Shown here in pieces: positions 15,474-25,631 of a stretch of 64,000 nucleotides of DNA. The stretch lies in NCBI RefSeq assembly GCF_018327685.1, contig NZ_BNEL01000003.1:3162001-3226000 (forward strand), read 5' to 3'. The DNA comes from Streptomyces sp. TS71-3. Its GTDB lineage: Bacteria > Actinomycetota > Actinomycetes > Streptomycetales > Streptomycetaceae. The notes below the pieces were generated by a model. It ran no database searches and was not told the DNA's origin. It saw only the letters and a program-made list of their open reading frames with translations. How positions within the stretch are numbered: the first letter of the stretch is position 1; each line of letters opens with the position of its first letter. The position numbers and the translations under genes were made by a program.

Positions 15474-17605
15474 CCGCGGAGCCGGACGGCCCGGAGGACA
15501 GACTGCGCAGGTTCGCGACCATCTGGAGCCGGGCGGTCCACCCGGTGGCCGGCACCTCGCTGAACCGCCCCGAGTTCGAGCGGCAACTCCTCCCGCTCGC
15601 ACGGCAGCTGCGCGACGCCCTGCTCGCCCGCGCGTTCGAGTCGGCCGCGGGCCGGCGGATCGGCGCGGCACTCGTCGATGCCCACTGCACCGACCCCGAG
15701 GCGCTCAGCGCCACCCTCGACGTGGTCGACGCCTACCTGGTGCTCTACTGCGGGGCGGACGGCCCCCAGGAGGAGCTGCGTTCCCGCTGCTCGCGGGTGC
15801 AGCATGCCGTCGCGGCCGGCTTCGCGGGGGCCCTGCGGGAGCGCACCCTCGCCGAGCAGGAGGCCATCGCGCGGGCCACGCTGGACGCCCGCGGTGCCGT
15901 GGCTCTCGCCCTGCACGCCAGTGAGGCACGCTTCCGCGCGGTCTTCGAGGGCGCCGCCATAGGAATCGGCATAGCCGACCTGGAGGGCACCGTCCTCGAC
16001 GCCAACGACGCCCTGGTGCGGATGTTCGGCGGCTCCGAGCAACTCATTCGCGGCCGCAAAGTCACCGAGTGGACGCACCCCGACGACACGCCCCACACCT
16101 GGCGCCTCTACGAGGAGCTGGTGTCCGGCGAGCGCGAGCACTACCGCGTCGAGAAGGCGTTCTACCGCCCCGACGGCACCGTGCTGTGGACGAATCTGAC
16201 GGTCTCCCTGCTCCGCGACGCCGAGGGCCGCCCGCAGTACCAACTGGCGCTGATGGAGGACACCACCGAGCGCAGGCTGCTCAATCTCCGGCTGCGCTAT
16301 GAGGCCACCCATGACGCGCTCACCGGGCTGCCCAACCGGACGCTGTTCTTCGAGCGCCTGGAGAAGGCCCTGGCGGCCGGCGAGGACAGACGGTTCGGCC
16401 TCTGCTACCTCGATCTCGACGGTTTCAAGACCGTCAACGACAGCCTCGGGCACGCGGCTGGCGACCGGCTGCTGGTCGAGGTCGCCGACCGGCTCCAGTC
16501 GTGCGCGACGGCCCCCGGCGAGATGGTCGCCCGGCTCGGCGGCGACGAGTTCGTGGCGCTGACGTCCGGGCCCGCGGGCGAGAGCGACGTCGACGAGCTG
16601 GCGAGCCGGATCATGAACGCGCTGGCGGGCCCGGTGCGCATCGACGGCCGGGAGCTGACGGTGCGCGGCAGCATCGGCATCGTGGAGGGCCCCGCGAAGG
16701 AGCGAAGCCCCGCCGAGGTGCTGCGCAGCGCGGACATCACGATGTACCGGGCCAAGTCGGCGGGCGGCAACCGCTACGAGCTCGCCGACCCCGAGGCCGA
16801 CGCCCGCGCCATCACCCGGCACGGCCTGACCACAGCGCTGCCCGCCGCCCTGGAGCGCGACGAGTTCTTCATCGAGTACCAGCCGCTGGTGCACCTCGGG
16901 GACGGCAGCGTGCGGGGCGCGGAGGCGCTGGTGCGCTGGGCGCACCCGCAGCACGGCGTGCTCGGGCCCGACCGGTTCATCCCGCTCGCCGAGGACACCG
17001 GCCTGATCGTGCCGCTCGGCCGCTGGGTGCTGGAGGAGTCCGTGCGGCAGGCCAGACGCTGGCAGGAACGACACGCCGACGCCGGGCCGCTGCGGATCAA
17101 CGTCAACCTCTCGCCCTGCCAGCTCCAGCACCCGGGGCTGGTGGCCGACACGGTCGACATCCTCGACCGGGTGGGGCTCGACCCCTCCGCGCTCTGCCTG
17201 GAGGTCACCGAGTCGGCACTGATCGGCGCCGACGACGACCTCCTCAAGCCGCTGCGGCGGCTCGCCGAGATGGGCGTCGACATCGCGCTCGACGACTTCG
17301 GCACCGGTTACTCGAACCTCGCCAACCTCCGCAGGCTGCCCGTCAGCATCCTCAAGCTCGACCGGTCCTTCACCCGGGGCATGCAGCAGTTCCCCGCCGA
17401 CCCCATCGACCTCAAGATCGTCGAGGGGATCGTGGCGCTCGCGCACAGCCTGAACCTCTCGGTGACCGTGGAGGGCGTGGAGACGGGCGCGCAGGCCGAG
17501 GCCCTGCGCGACATGGGCTGCGACACGGCCCAGGGGTGGTACTACGCGCGCCCCGGCCCGCTCGACCGGCTGCACGAGCTCGCCCTGGCGGACGCGACCA
17601 GCTGA
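15470..17605 (+). CDS. rmdA: PAS-GGDEF-EAL cyclic-di-GMP enzyme, probable RmdA
   Basis: A 711-aa protein: an N-terminal helical region (1-145) with three Cys, PAS/PAC (about 150-270), GGDEF (about 278-435; GGDEF at 357-361, no RxxD inhibitory site just before it) and EAL (about 455-705; EAL at 485-487). The EAL residues needed for phosphodiesterase activity are all visible (NVNLSP, LEVTES, LDDFGTGYS, ILKLDRS, VEGVET, AQGWYY). Both domains look catalytically complete. Domain order and position beside LysR/sdhCAB match, from memory, S. coelicolor RmdA (SCO0928), which affects aerial development. Start GTG 15470 overlaps the previous stop. The protein looks cytosolic. Confidence 0.85.
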   Translation: MTAEPDGPEDRLRRFATIWSRAVHPVAGTSLNRPEFERQLLPLARQLRDALLARAFESAAGRRIGAALVDAHCTDPEALSATLDVVDAYLVLYCGADGPQEELRSRCSRVQHAVAAGFAGALRERTLAEQEAIARATLDARGAVALALHASEARFRAVFEGAAIGIGIADLEGTVLDANDALVRMFGGSEQLIRGRKVTEWTHPDDTPHTWRLYEELVSGEREHYRVEKAFYRPDGTVLWTNLTVSLLRDAEGRPQYQLALMEDTTERRLLNLRLRYEATHDALTGLPNRTLFFERLEKALAAGEDRRFGLCYLDLDGFKTVNDSLGHAAGDRLLVEVADRLQSCATAPGEMVARLGGDEFVALTSGPAGESDVDELASRIMNALAGPVRIDGRELTVRGSIGIVEGPAKERSPAEVLRSADITMYRAKSAGGNRYELADPEADARAITRHGLTTALPAALERDEFFIEYQPLVHLGDGSVRGAEALVRWAHPQHGVLGPDRFIPLAEDTGLIVPLGRWVLEESVRQARRWQERHADAGPLRINVNLSPCQLQHPGLVADTVDILDRVGLDPSALCLEVTESALIGADDDLLKPLRRLAEMGVDIALDDFGTGYSNLANLRRLPVSILKLDRSFTRGMQQFPADPIDLKIVEGIVALAHSLNLSVTVEGVETGAQAEALRDMGCDTAQGWYYARPGPLDRLHELALADATS

Positions 17606-17666
17606 CGCCCCGGCCCCGCGGGGTGCTCGCGCCCCGGGCGGCACCGGGCTGACCGGAACCGCCTGC

Positions 17667-18548
17667 TCACCGGGACAGGAGCATCCGCTGGAGCTCGCGC
17701 GCCGCCCGCGGGGGCGCGACGTCGCTGCGGTGGGCCAGCGCGATGACCCGGTGCAGGCCGGGCCGGGCCAGCGGGGTCACCCGCAGGCCGTGGCCGGCGC
17801 GCTCGGCGACCATCTGCGGGACCACGGCCACCCCGAGCCCGGCCCGTACGAAGCCCAGCACCGCGTCCATCTCGCCGCCCTCCACCGCGAAGGCCGGCTC
17901 GAAGCCCTCGGCGCGGCAGGCCGCCACGGTCAGCTCCCGCAGGTCGTAGCCGTGCCGGAACATCACCAGGCGCTCGCCCTCCAGGTCGGGCACCCGGACG
18001 ACGCTCCCCGAGCCGGGGAACGGCGCCTGCGGGGAGGAGACCACGACCAGGTCCTCGCGGAGCAGTTCCACCGTGGTGAGCGCGGGGGAGGGGGTGGGCA
18101 GCGGCAGCACCACCAGCGCCAGGTCGAGCGCGCCGCGCGCCAGCTCGCGCACCAGGTCGTGGGAGCCGCCCTCCTCGATCAGCAGCCGGATCCCGGGGTA
18201 CCGGTCGTGGAAGCCGCGCAGCACGTCCGGGAGCAGGCCGGTGCACAGGCTCGGCGTCGCTCCGAGGCGCACCCGGCCGCTGCGCAGCTGCGCCAGCTCC
18301 TGGACCTCCTGGCGGGCCGTGTCGGCGTCCGCGAGGATCCGGCGGGCCAGCGGCAGCAGCGCCTCGCCGGCGTCGGTGAGCGTGATGTTGCCCCGGGCGC
18401 GCCGGAAGAGATCGGCGCCGAGCTCCCGCTCCAGCGACCTGATCTGCTGGGACAGCGACGGCTGGGCGACATGTACCAGTTCGGCGGCCCGGGTGAAGTG
18501 CCGGGTCTCCGCGACCGCCACGAAATACTGAAGCTGCTGGAACTGCAT
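17667..18548 (-). CDS. LysR-family transcriptional regulator
   Basis: A 293-aa LysR protein. The N-terminal winged helix-turn-helix (MQFQQLQYFVAVAETRHFTRAAELVHVAQPSLSQQI...LER) is canonical, and the effector domain runs from about residue 90 (RVRLGATPSL...). It is divergent from sdhC with 95 bp between the start codons. A T-N11-A palindrome lies at 18569-18583 in that gap, so it probably controls the sdh operon and itself. The inducer is unknown; a C4-dicarboxylate or related acid would fit. It is convergent with rmdA, 61 bp apart. Confidence 0.92.
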   Translation of the reverse strand: MQFQQLQYFVAVAETRHFTRAAELVHVAQPSLSQQIRSLERELGADLFRRARGNITLTDAGEALLPLARRILADADTARQEVQELAQLRSGRVRLGATPSLCTGLLPDVLRGFHDRYPGIRLLIEEGGSHDLVRELARGALDLALVVLPLPTPSPALTTVELLREDLVVVSSPQAPFPGSGSVVRVPDLEGERLVMFRHGYDLRELTVAACRAEGFEPAFAVEGGEMDAVLGFVRAGLGVAVVPQMVAERAGHGLRVTPLARPGLHRVIALAHRSDVAPPRAARELQRMLLSR

Positions 18549-18568
18549 GAGGTCAGCTTAGCCAATCA

Positions 18569-18583
18569 ATAGGTTTGGCCTAT
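18569..18583. promoter_or_regulatory. LysR-type operator between lysR and sdhC
   Basis: ATAGG-TTTGG-CCTAT is a perfect 5-bp dyad with the T-N11-A signature of LysR boxes. It lies 21 bp upstream of the lysR start and about 45 bp upstream of the sdhC -10, where an activator would bind. Confidence 0.65.
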
Positions 18584-18604
18584 CGAAATGAGCTATTCCA
18601 TCTC

Positions 18605-18635
18605 TTGGACCGATCGGCCCTAGTAGTTCTAGCGT
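18605..18635 (+). promoter_or_regulatory. sdhCAB promoter, probably leaderless
   Basis: TTGGAC (18605-18610) and TAGCGT (18630-18635) are separated by 19 bp. The -10 ends 8 nt before ATG 18644, and no Shine-Dalgarno is present. Confidence 0.55.
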
Positions 18636-18643
18636 TCTGTCAC

Positions 18644-19351
18644 ATGGCTCTGGCAACGCGGACGGACCGACGGCCGTCCATGACACGCTCCCTTTGGGAC
18701 TCGTCGGTAGGCAAGAAGACGGTGATGGCCGTCAGTGGCCTGATCATGCTGCTTTACCTGGTCGTCCACATGTACGGCAACCTGAAGATCTTCTTCGGTC
18801 CGGGCACGTTCAACGAGTACGCCCACTGGCTGCGCACCATCGGCGAGCCGTTCGTGCACTACGAGTGGACCCTCTGGGTGATCCGCGTGGTGCTGGTCGT
18901 CGCCGTTGTGGCGCACGCCACATCCGCTTACCAGCTCAGCCGCCGCGACATCAAGGCCCGCCCGAGCAAGTACGTGCACACCCGGGCCCGCGCCAGCTAC
19001 GCGACCCGCACCATGCGATGGGGCGGGGTCATCCTCGGCCTGTTCATCGTCTGGCACATCCTGGACCTGACCACCGGCACCCTGCACTCCGGCGGCTTCC
19101 AGCCCGGACACCCGTACCAGAACGTCGTGGACACCTTCTCCACCTGGTACGGCAACGTCATCTACATCGTCGCGATGCTGGCGCTCGGCCTGCACGTCCA
19201 GCACGGCTTCTGGAGCGCCGCGCAGACCCTCGGCGCCGGCAGCCGCAGCCGCGACCGGGCCCTCAAGATCATCGCCAATGCGCTCGCCGTGGTCCTTACG
19301 GCGGGCTTCATCGCCGTGCCCGTCGGCGTCATGACCGGATTGGTGGCCTGA
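18644..19351 (+). CDS. sdhC: Succinate dehydrogenase cytochrome b subunit (type B)
   Basis: A 235-aa membrane subunit with five predicted helices and conserved histidines within or next to them ([33 protein letters not shown]), which would ligate two haems as in B. subtilis and Wolinella enzymes. No sdhD is present, as expected for this type. ATG 18644 fits a leaderless transcript; ATG 18680 ([11 protein letters not shown]) is an alternative start. It is followed 2 nt later by sdhA. It passes electrons between menaquinone and the flavoprotein/iron-sulfur subunits. Confidence 0.92.
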   Translation: MALATRTDRRPSMTRSLWDSSVGKKTVMAVSGLIMLLYLVVHMYGNLKIFFGPGTFNEYAHWLRTIGEPFVHYEWTLWVIRVVLVVAVVAHATSAYQLSRRDIKARPSKYVHTRARASYATRTMRWGGVILGLFIVWHILDLTTGTLHSGGFQPGHPYQNVVDTFSTWYGNVIYIVAMLALGLHVQHGFWSAAQTLGAGSRSRDRALKIIANALAVVLTAGFIAVPVGVMTGLVA

Positions 19352-19353
19352 AC

Positions 19354-21317
<1,964 letters not shown>

Positions 21318-21321
<4 letters not shown>

Positions 21322-22067
21322 AGCTCACCCTGCGCGTCTGGCGCCAGAAGAACGCCGGCGCCGACGGCGCCATGTCCACCTACGAGGTGGACGGCATCTC
21401 GCAGGACATGTCGTTCCTCGAAATGCTCGACACCCTCAACGAGGAGCTCATCCTCAAGGGCGAGGACCCGGTCGCCTTCGACCACGACTGCCGCGAGGGC
21501 ATCTGCGGCGCGTGCTCGCTCGTCATCAACGGCGACGCGCACGGCCCGGAGCGCACGACCACCTGCCAGCTCCACATGCGGGCGTTCAAGGACGGCGACA
21601 CGATCGACATCGAGCCGTGGCGTGCCGCCGCCTTCCCGGTCGTGAAGGACCTGGTCGTCGACCGGTCCGCGTTCGACCGGATCATCCAGGCCGGCGGCTA
21701 TGTCACCGCCCCCACCGGCGCGGCCCCCGAGGCGCACTCGACGCCCGTGCCCAAGGCGGACGCCGACTTCGCGTTCGAGCACGCCGAGTGCATCGGCTGC
21801 GGCGCGTGCGTGGCGGCCTGCCCGAACGGTGCGGCGATGCTCTTCACCTCGGCGAAGATCAACCACCTCAACGTGCTGCCGCAGGGTGCTCCCGAGCGGG
21901 AGAGCCGGGTGCTCGACATGGTGGCCCAGATGGACGAGGAGGGCTTCGGCGGGTGCACGCTCACCGGGGAGTGTGCCACGGCCTGCCCGAAGGGGATCCC
22001 GCTGATGTCCATCACCGGGATGAACAAGGAGTGGCTGCGGGCTACCCGCAAGGCCGGTAAGCGGTAA
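21318..22067 (+). CDS. sdhB: Succinate dehydrogenase/fumarate reductase iron-sulfur subunit
   Basis: A 249-aa protein with all three cluster motifs: [15 protein letters not shown] plus TTTCQLH for [2Fe-2S], [12 protein letters not shown], and [16 protein letters not shown] for the [4Fe-4S]/[3Fe-4S] pair. Start ATG 21318 overlaps the sdhA stop. It transfers electrons from FAD to the haems of SdhC. A strong hairpin 28 bp after the stop ends the operon. Confidence 0.97.
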
Positions 22068-22094
22068 CCGGCAAGCGGCAAGCCCTTCCGGGGC

Positions 22095-22131
22095 GAGCCC
22101 ACGGTGCCCGGTACCCCGGCACCGTGGGCTC
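22095..22131 (+). terminator. Terminator of the sdhCAB operon
   Basis: A perfect 14-bp stem, GAGCCCACGGTGCC (22095-22108) with GGCACCGTGGGCTC (22118-22131), and a 9-nt loop. It starts 28 bp after the sdhB stop. Confidence 0.85.
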
Positions 22132-22160
22132 ACTCCGTGCCCCTTTCGGGGCCTGCTCTT

Positions 22161-22640
22161 TTCGCGCGGTTCCCCGCGCCCCTTCTCAGGTCCAGCCCCT
22201 TGCGGTCCCTCGTTCGGCATTCGGTCCGTCGTGGTTGCTCGCGCAGTTCCCCGCGCCCCTTGAAGAGCCGGGCTCCGCCCCGATCAACGGGCCCGCGCAA
22301 CCACGAACAGGGCGACAGCCGACCGACGACGGCAAGGGGCTGAGGCCCCGATCGGGGCTGCGGGGAACTGCGCAGAGGACCACGACGCGGCACACGACGC
22401 GGCGGCGGCCGACCGACGACGGCAAGGGGCTGAGGCCCCGATCGGGGGCGCGGGGAACTGCGCGAGAACCACAGTGGGCCGAGAGCCGAACAACGACCGC
22501 GAGGGGCTGGACCTGAGAAGGGGCGCGGGGAACTGCGCAGAAAAACACGACGCGGCGGCAGCCGACCGGCAACCGCAAGGGGCTGAGGCCCTGATCAGGG
22601 GCGCGGGGAACCGCGCGAACAGCCACGGCCGAGGCTGAGG
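22161..22640. repeat. Array 2 of ~77-bp GC-rich units with an orientation switch
   Basis: Between sdhB and olsB. The core family GCGC(A/G)GTTCCCCGCGCCCC runs rightward at 22164 and 22241. Inverted copies end at 22373, 22463, 22538 and 22616. Spacing is 75-78 bp, with one interval of 90. The outermost pair (22161-22183 and 22597-22619) is a perfect 23-bp inverted repeat whose two arms share the same A-to-G change, matched on both sides. Units also share a CAGCCCCTTGCGGT-like segment. The family is the same as at 7433-7930. No gene is credible here. Confidence 0.85.
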
Positions 22641-22693
22641 ACGGTCACCGGCCCCCGGGGCCACCCCGCCGGGGCCAGGGCGGCCCCCTGGCC

Positions 22694-22715
22694 GTTCAGC
22701 ATCCGCTCACCCCCG
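22694..22715 (+). promoter_or_regulatory. PHO-box-like direct repeat upstream of olsB
   Basis: GTTCAGCATCC (22694-22704) and GCTCACCCCCG (22705-22715) are adjacent 11-bp units resembling the Streptomyces PhoP consensus GTTCACC repeated every 11 bp. Ornithine lipids are phosphate-free, so PhoP control would make sense. The match is imperfect and PhoP binding is inference. Confidence 0.4.
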
Positions 22716-22760
22716 CTCCCGTCACTCGTCATGTTCGCGCCAGAACGCAGCGGAAGAACT

Positions 22761-22794
22761 GACATCACGGGCCCGATCGTGAGCCCGTGATGTC
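22761..22794. promoter_or_regulatory. Perfect hairpin in the olsB leader
   Basis: GACATCACGGGC (22761-22772) pairs with GCCCGTGATGTC (22783-22794) over a 10-nt loop, ending 33 nt before the olsB ATG. It could be a transcriptional attenuator, an operator, or a stabilising 5' hairpin. Confidence 0.5.
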
Positions 22795-22827
22795 CCTGTT
22801 TGTGCCGCCTGTGACCAGGAGAGAGCC

Positions 22828-23598
22828 ATGACCGCCGTCCCCGCCGTGGCCGTCCCGCCCGCGCCCCCGGCCCGCTACACCGTCACCTTCGCCCGTGACG
22901 AGTCCGACGTGCGGGCCGCCCAGCGGCTTCGGCACGACGTGTTCGCCCTGGAGATGGGCGCGAACCTGCGGGCCAACACCGAGCCGGACCTCGACGTCGA
23001 CTCCTTCGACGCGTACTGCGACCACCTGCTCGTCAGGGACGAGGCCACGGGCGAGGTGGTCGGCACCTACCGGCTGCTGCCGCCCGAGCGCGCCGCGGTC
23101 GCGGGCCGGCTCTACGCGGAGAGCGAGTTCGACGTCCGGGCCCTCGACGGCATCCGCGGCTCCCTGGTCGAGGTCGGCCGCTCCTGCGTGCACCCCGCCC
23201 ACCGCGACGGCACCGTCATCGGCCTCATCTGGGCCGGCATCGCCCGCTACATGACCGACTCGGGCCACGAGTGGCTGGGCGGGTGCTGCTCGGTGCCGCT
23301 CGCCGACGGCGGCGTGCTCGCCGCGGGCACCTGGGACCGCGTCAAGGAGCGGCACCTGTCGCCCGAGGAGTACCGGGTCCAGCCGCTGCTGCCGTGGCGC
23401 CATGAGGACGTACTCCGGCAGGGCCGCACCGAGCTGCCCCCGCTGCTGCGCGGCTACCTCCGGCTCGGCGCATGGGTCTGCTCGGAGCCCGCGCTCGACG
23501 CCGAGTTCGGCGTCATCGACCTCTACGTGCTGCTGCCCATGAAGCGGGTCAACCCGCGCTACCTGCGGCACTTCCTCTCCCTTGTGCCGGCGTCATGA
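22828..23598 (+). CDS. olsB: Ornithine N-acyltransferase (lyso-ornithine lipid synthesis)
   Basis: A 256-aa GNAT-fold acyltransferase of the OlsB family. It transfers a 3-hydroxyacyl group from acyl carrier protein to the alpha-amino group of ornithine. Family segments are visible: RLRHDVFALEMGANL, DHLLVRDEATGEVVGTYRLLP, EVGRSCVHPAHRDGTVIGLIWAGIARYM and a C-terminal PMKRVNPRYLRHF. An AGGAGAG ribosome-binding site precedes the ATG. The stop overlaps the start of olsA (ATGA). The pair corresponds, from memory, to the ornithine-lipid genes of S. coelicolor. Confidence 0.88.
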   Translation: MTAVPAVAVPPAPPARYTVTFARDESDVRAAQRLRHDVFALEMGANLRANTEPDLDVDSFDAYCDHLLVRDEATGEVVGTYRLLPPERAAVAGRLYAESEFDVRALDGIRGSLVEVGRSCVHPAHRDGTVIGLIWAGIARYMTDSGHEWLGGCCSVPLADGGVLAAGTWDRVKERHLSPEEYRVQPLLPWRHEDVLRQGRTELPPLLRGYLRLGAWVCSEPALDAEFGVIDLYVLLPMKRVNPRYLRHFLSLVPAS

Positions 23599-24524
23599 GC
23601 CTGTGGCAGCCCACGTCGACGTGCACCCCTGAGGCGTGCATCACCGGCAAGCCGCTCCTGGCGGGCGTGGCCGGCGCCCCGCGTGCCGTGATCAGGATCG
23701 CCGCCCTGCTGGCGATCCTGATCATCGGGATCGCGCTCACCCCGGTGGTCTTCCGGTTCGAGCGCGTACGACGCGAGCGGCTCGTCCGGTTCTGGTGCCG
23801 CGCGCTCGTGCGCGCGATCGGGGTGAAGGTCCGGATCACCGGTGGGATCGCGGCCGAGTCAGGGGTGCTGGTCGTCGCCAACCACATCTCCTGGCTCGAC
23901 ATCCCGCTGCTCGCCGCGGTCCGGCCGTCCCGGATGCTCGCCAAGTCGGACGTGCGCGACTGGCCCGTCGCCGGCCCGCTCGCTGCGCGTGGCAGCACCC
24001 TGTTCATCGACAGGACGAGGCCCCGCGCCCTGCCGGGCACGGTGCGGCAGATCGCCGACGCGCTCCGCGCCGGCTCCGCCGTCGCTGCCTTCCCGGAGGG
24101 CAGCACCTGGTGCGGCCGGGACAGGGGATCGATCCGCAGGGCCGTCTTCCAGGCGGCACTCGACGCGAACGTGCCCGTGCAGCCCGTCCAGCTGCGGTAC
24201 GCGGCAACCTCCGGCGGCCCGAGCACCGCCACGGCCTTCATAGGCGACGACTCGCTGCTGGGGTCGCTGTGGCGGACGGCGATGGCACGCGGCGTGGTCG
24301 CCCACGTCGGGGTGCGGCCGCCGCTCGCGCGCACCGACCACCCGGACCGCCGGGCCCTCGCCCACGCCGCCCAGGAAGTCCTGGCCGGGCTCTCGCCGAC
24401 GGCTCCGGCGCCGGGCGTCGCGCCGCCCCCGGCCGGGCACCCCGTGGGGCTCGCCGGAACGGTGCCGCTGGCCGCCAGGACCGCGTTCCCCGGGCCCGCG
24501 CTCAGGACGTCCGGCCCGGGGTGA
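23595..24524 (+). CDS. olsA: 1-acyl-glycerol-3-phosphate-type acyltransferase, second step of ornithine lipid synthesis
   Basis: A 309-aa PlsC-family acyltransferase. A hydrophobic helix lies at about 28-52. The catalytic NHISWLD motif (NHxxxxD) and the FPEGSTWCG motif (substrate phosphate or carboxylate binding) are both present. Coupled to olsB by a 4-nt overlap, so it most likely O-acylates lyso-ornithine lipid rather than lysophosphatidate. The C-terminal ~50 residues are Pro/Ala-rich and variable. Its 3' end overlaps the convergent LLM gene by 23 bp. Confidence 0.88.
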   Translation: MSLWQPTSTCTPEACITGKPLLAGVAGAPRAVIRIAALLAILIIGIALTPVVFRFERVRRERLVRFWCRALVRAIGVKVRITGGIAAESGVLVVANHISWLDIPLLAAVRPSRMLAKSDVRDWPVAGPLAARGSTLFIDRTRPRALPGTVRQIADALRAGSAVAAFPEGSTWCGRDRGSIRRAVFQAALDANVPVQPVQLRYAATSGGPSTATAFIGDDSLLGSLWRTAMARGVVAHVGVRPPLARTDHPDRRALAHAAQEVLAGLSPTAPAPGVAPPPAGHPVGLAGTVPLAARTAFPGPALRTSGPG

Positions 24525-25578
24525 GCCCCGCGATCCGGGCCAGCCGGGTGTAGGAGTCCAGCAGGGCCACCCGGTCATGGGTGCTGGTGGTGACCAGCAC
24601 CTCCTGGGCGCCGCTGTCCTTGATCAGCTCTTCGAGCGCGTCGGCGACCTGCTCCTCCGTGCCGTGCACGTGGCCCTGCAGCGCCGACGCGTAGAGCTCG
24701 CGCTCCCTGTCCGTCATGGGGCGGTCCAAGGCCGCCTCGGCGGGCGGGAGCGGCGGGAACGTGCCGTGGGTGCGGGAGTGGGCCCCTGACCAGGCCTCCG
24801 GGATCAGCAGGCGGTACGCCGCCTCCTCGGTCGCGGCGACCGCGACGGTGCCGGACACCACGACGTACGGCTCCGCCGCCCAGGGCGAGGGCCGGAACGC
24901 CTGCCGGTAGCGGTCGATGGCGCGCAGCATCCGCTCCCGGCCCCTGATGTCACCGATCACCAGCGGCAGCCCGGCCCCGGCCGCGATGTCCGCGCCCTCG
25001 CCGGTGGCCAGCACGAACGCGGGCACCCGCAGGCCCTCGGCGGGCCGGGCATGGGCCCGCCCGTCACCCGCCACCGCCCTCAAAGGAATGCGCCTTCGGC
25101 GCTCTGCCGCTTGAGTCGGGGAGTCGCCGCGGAACCAGCCCAGCAGCTCGGCGAGCTGGCCGGCGAAGTCGTCCGCGTCGTCCTTGCCGCGGCCCAGCGC
25201 CCTGCGCACCCCGTCGGTGAAGCCCACCGAGCGCCCGAGGCCCATGTCGATCCGGCCCGGGAAGAGCGACTCCAGCACGCCGAACTGCTCGGCGACGACG
25301 TACGAGCGGTGGTTCGGGAGCATCACGCCGCCCGTGCCCACCCGGATCGACCGCGTGGCGGCGGCCACGGCCGCCGCCAGCACGGTCGGTGCTGAGCCCG
25401 CCACTCCGGGTACTCCATGGTGCTCGGAGACCCAGAACCGGTGGAAGCCGAGCCGCTCGACGCGGACCGCGAGGCGCACGGTGTCCCGCAGTGCGCGGGC
25501 CTCGCCGTACCCCTCGCGGACCCGCGAGCGGTCCAGCACGGAGAATCGGGTGGCGGCGATGAGGGAACTCACCTCCAC
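24502..25578 (-). CDS. Luciferase-like (LLM class) flavin-dependent oxidoreductase with an unusual insertion
   Basis: A 358-aa bacterial-luciferase-fold protein of the MsnO8/YvbT-like group: FSVLDRS, RFWVSEHHGVPGVAGSAPTVLAAAVAAATRSIRVGTGGVMLPNHRSYVVAEQFGVLESLFPGRIDMGLGRS and FVLATGEGADIAAGAGLPLVIG. It probably uses FMNH2; substrate unknown. After LLGWFRGDSP, about 19 residues (TQAAERRRRIPLRAVAGDG) precede HARPAEGLRVP. I believe this is an insertion, and it is encoded by the palindromic element at 25061-25117. GTG 25578 is used; GTG 25572 is an alternative. Confidence 0.85.
   Translation of the reverse strand: MEVSSLIAATRFSVLDRSRVREGYGEARALRDTVRLAVRVERLGFHRFWVSEHHGVPGVAGSAPTVLAAAVAAATRSIRVGTGGVMLPNHRSYVVAEQFGVLESLFPGRIDMGLGRSVGFTDGVRRALGRGKDDADDFAGQLAELLGWFRGDSPTQAAERRRRIPLRAVAGDGRAHARPAEGLRVPAFVLATGEGADIAAGAGLPLVIGDIRGRERMLRAIDRYRQAFRPSPWAAEPYVVVSGTVAVAATEEAAYRLLIPEAWSGAHSRTHGTFPPLPPAEAALDRPMTDRERELYASALQGHVHGTEEQVADALEELIKDSGAQEVLVTTSTHDRVALLDSYTRLARIAGLTPGRTS
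25061..25117. repeat. Second copy of the small palindromic element, in frame in the LLM gene
   Basis: The dyad is GCGCC-TTC-GGCGC (25090-25102) inside an outer pair CTCAA (25079-25083) and TTGAG (25111-25115). The left flank CCGTCACCCGCCACCGCCC aligns with that of the copy at 1186-1240. The gene runs on the opposite strand, so the element entered in the opposite orientation relative to reading direction and still kept the frame. Confidence 0.5.
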
Positions 25579-25631
25579 GTCAACGCGTGGGCGCCGCCAG
25601 GATTCCCGTCCGGTCCGTCAACGGCCGTCCG

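Noticed and set aside
14732..17644. A 970-codon frame antisense to rmdA
   Set aside because: Frame openness follows from the GC-rich codon use of rmdA. No domain, ribosome-binding site or sensible composition is visible.
22161..22640. Tandem intrinsic terminators as the sole explanation of the repeat array
   Set aside because: The sdh operon already ends in a strong hairpin at 22095-22131, and the units are regularly spaced and orientation-switched, which terminators would not require.
23595..24524. Standard phosphatidate-synthesis PlsC assignment
   Set aside because: The 4-nt coupling to an OlsB-family gene makes the ornithine-lipid O-acyltransferase role more likely, although the PlsC fold alone does not exclude the former.
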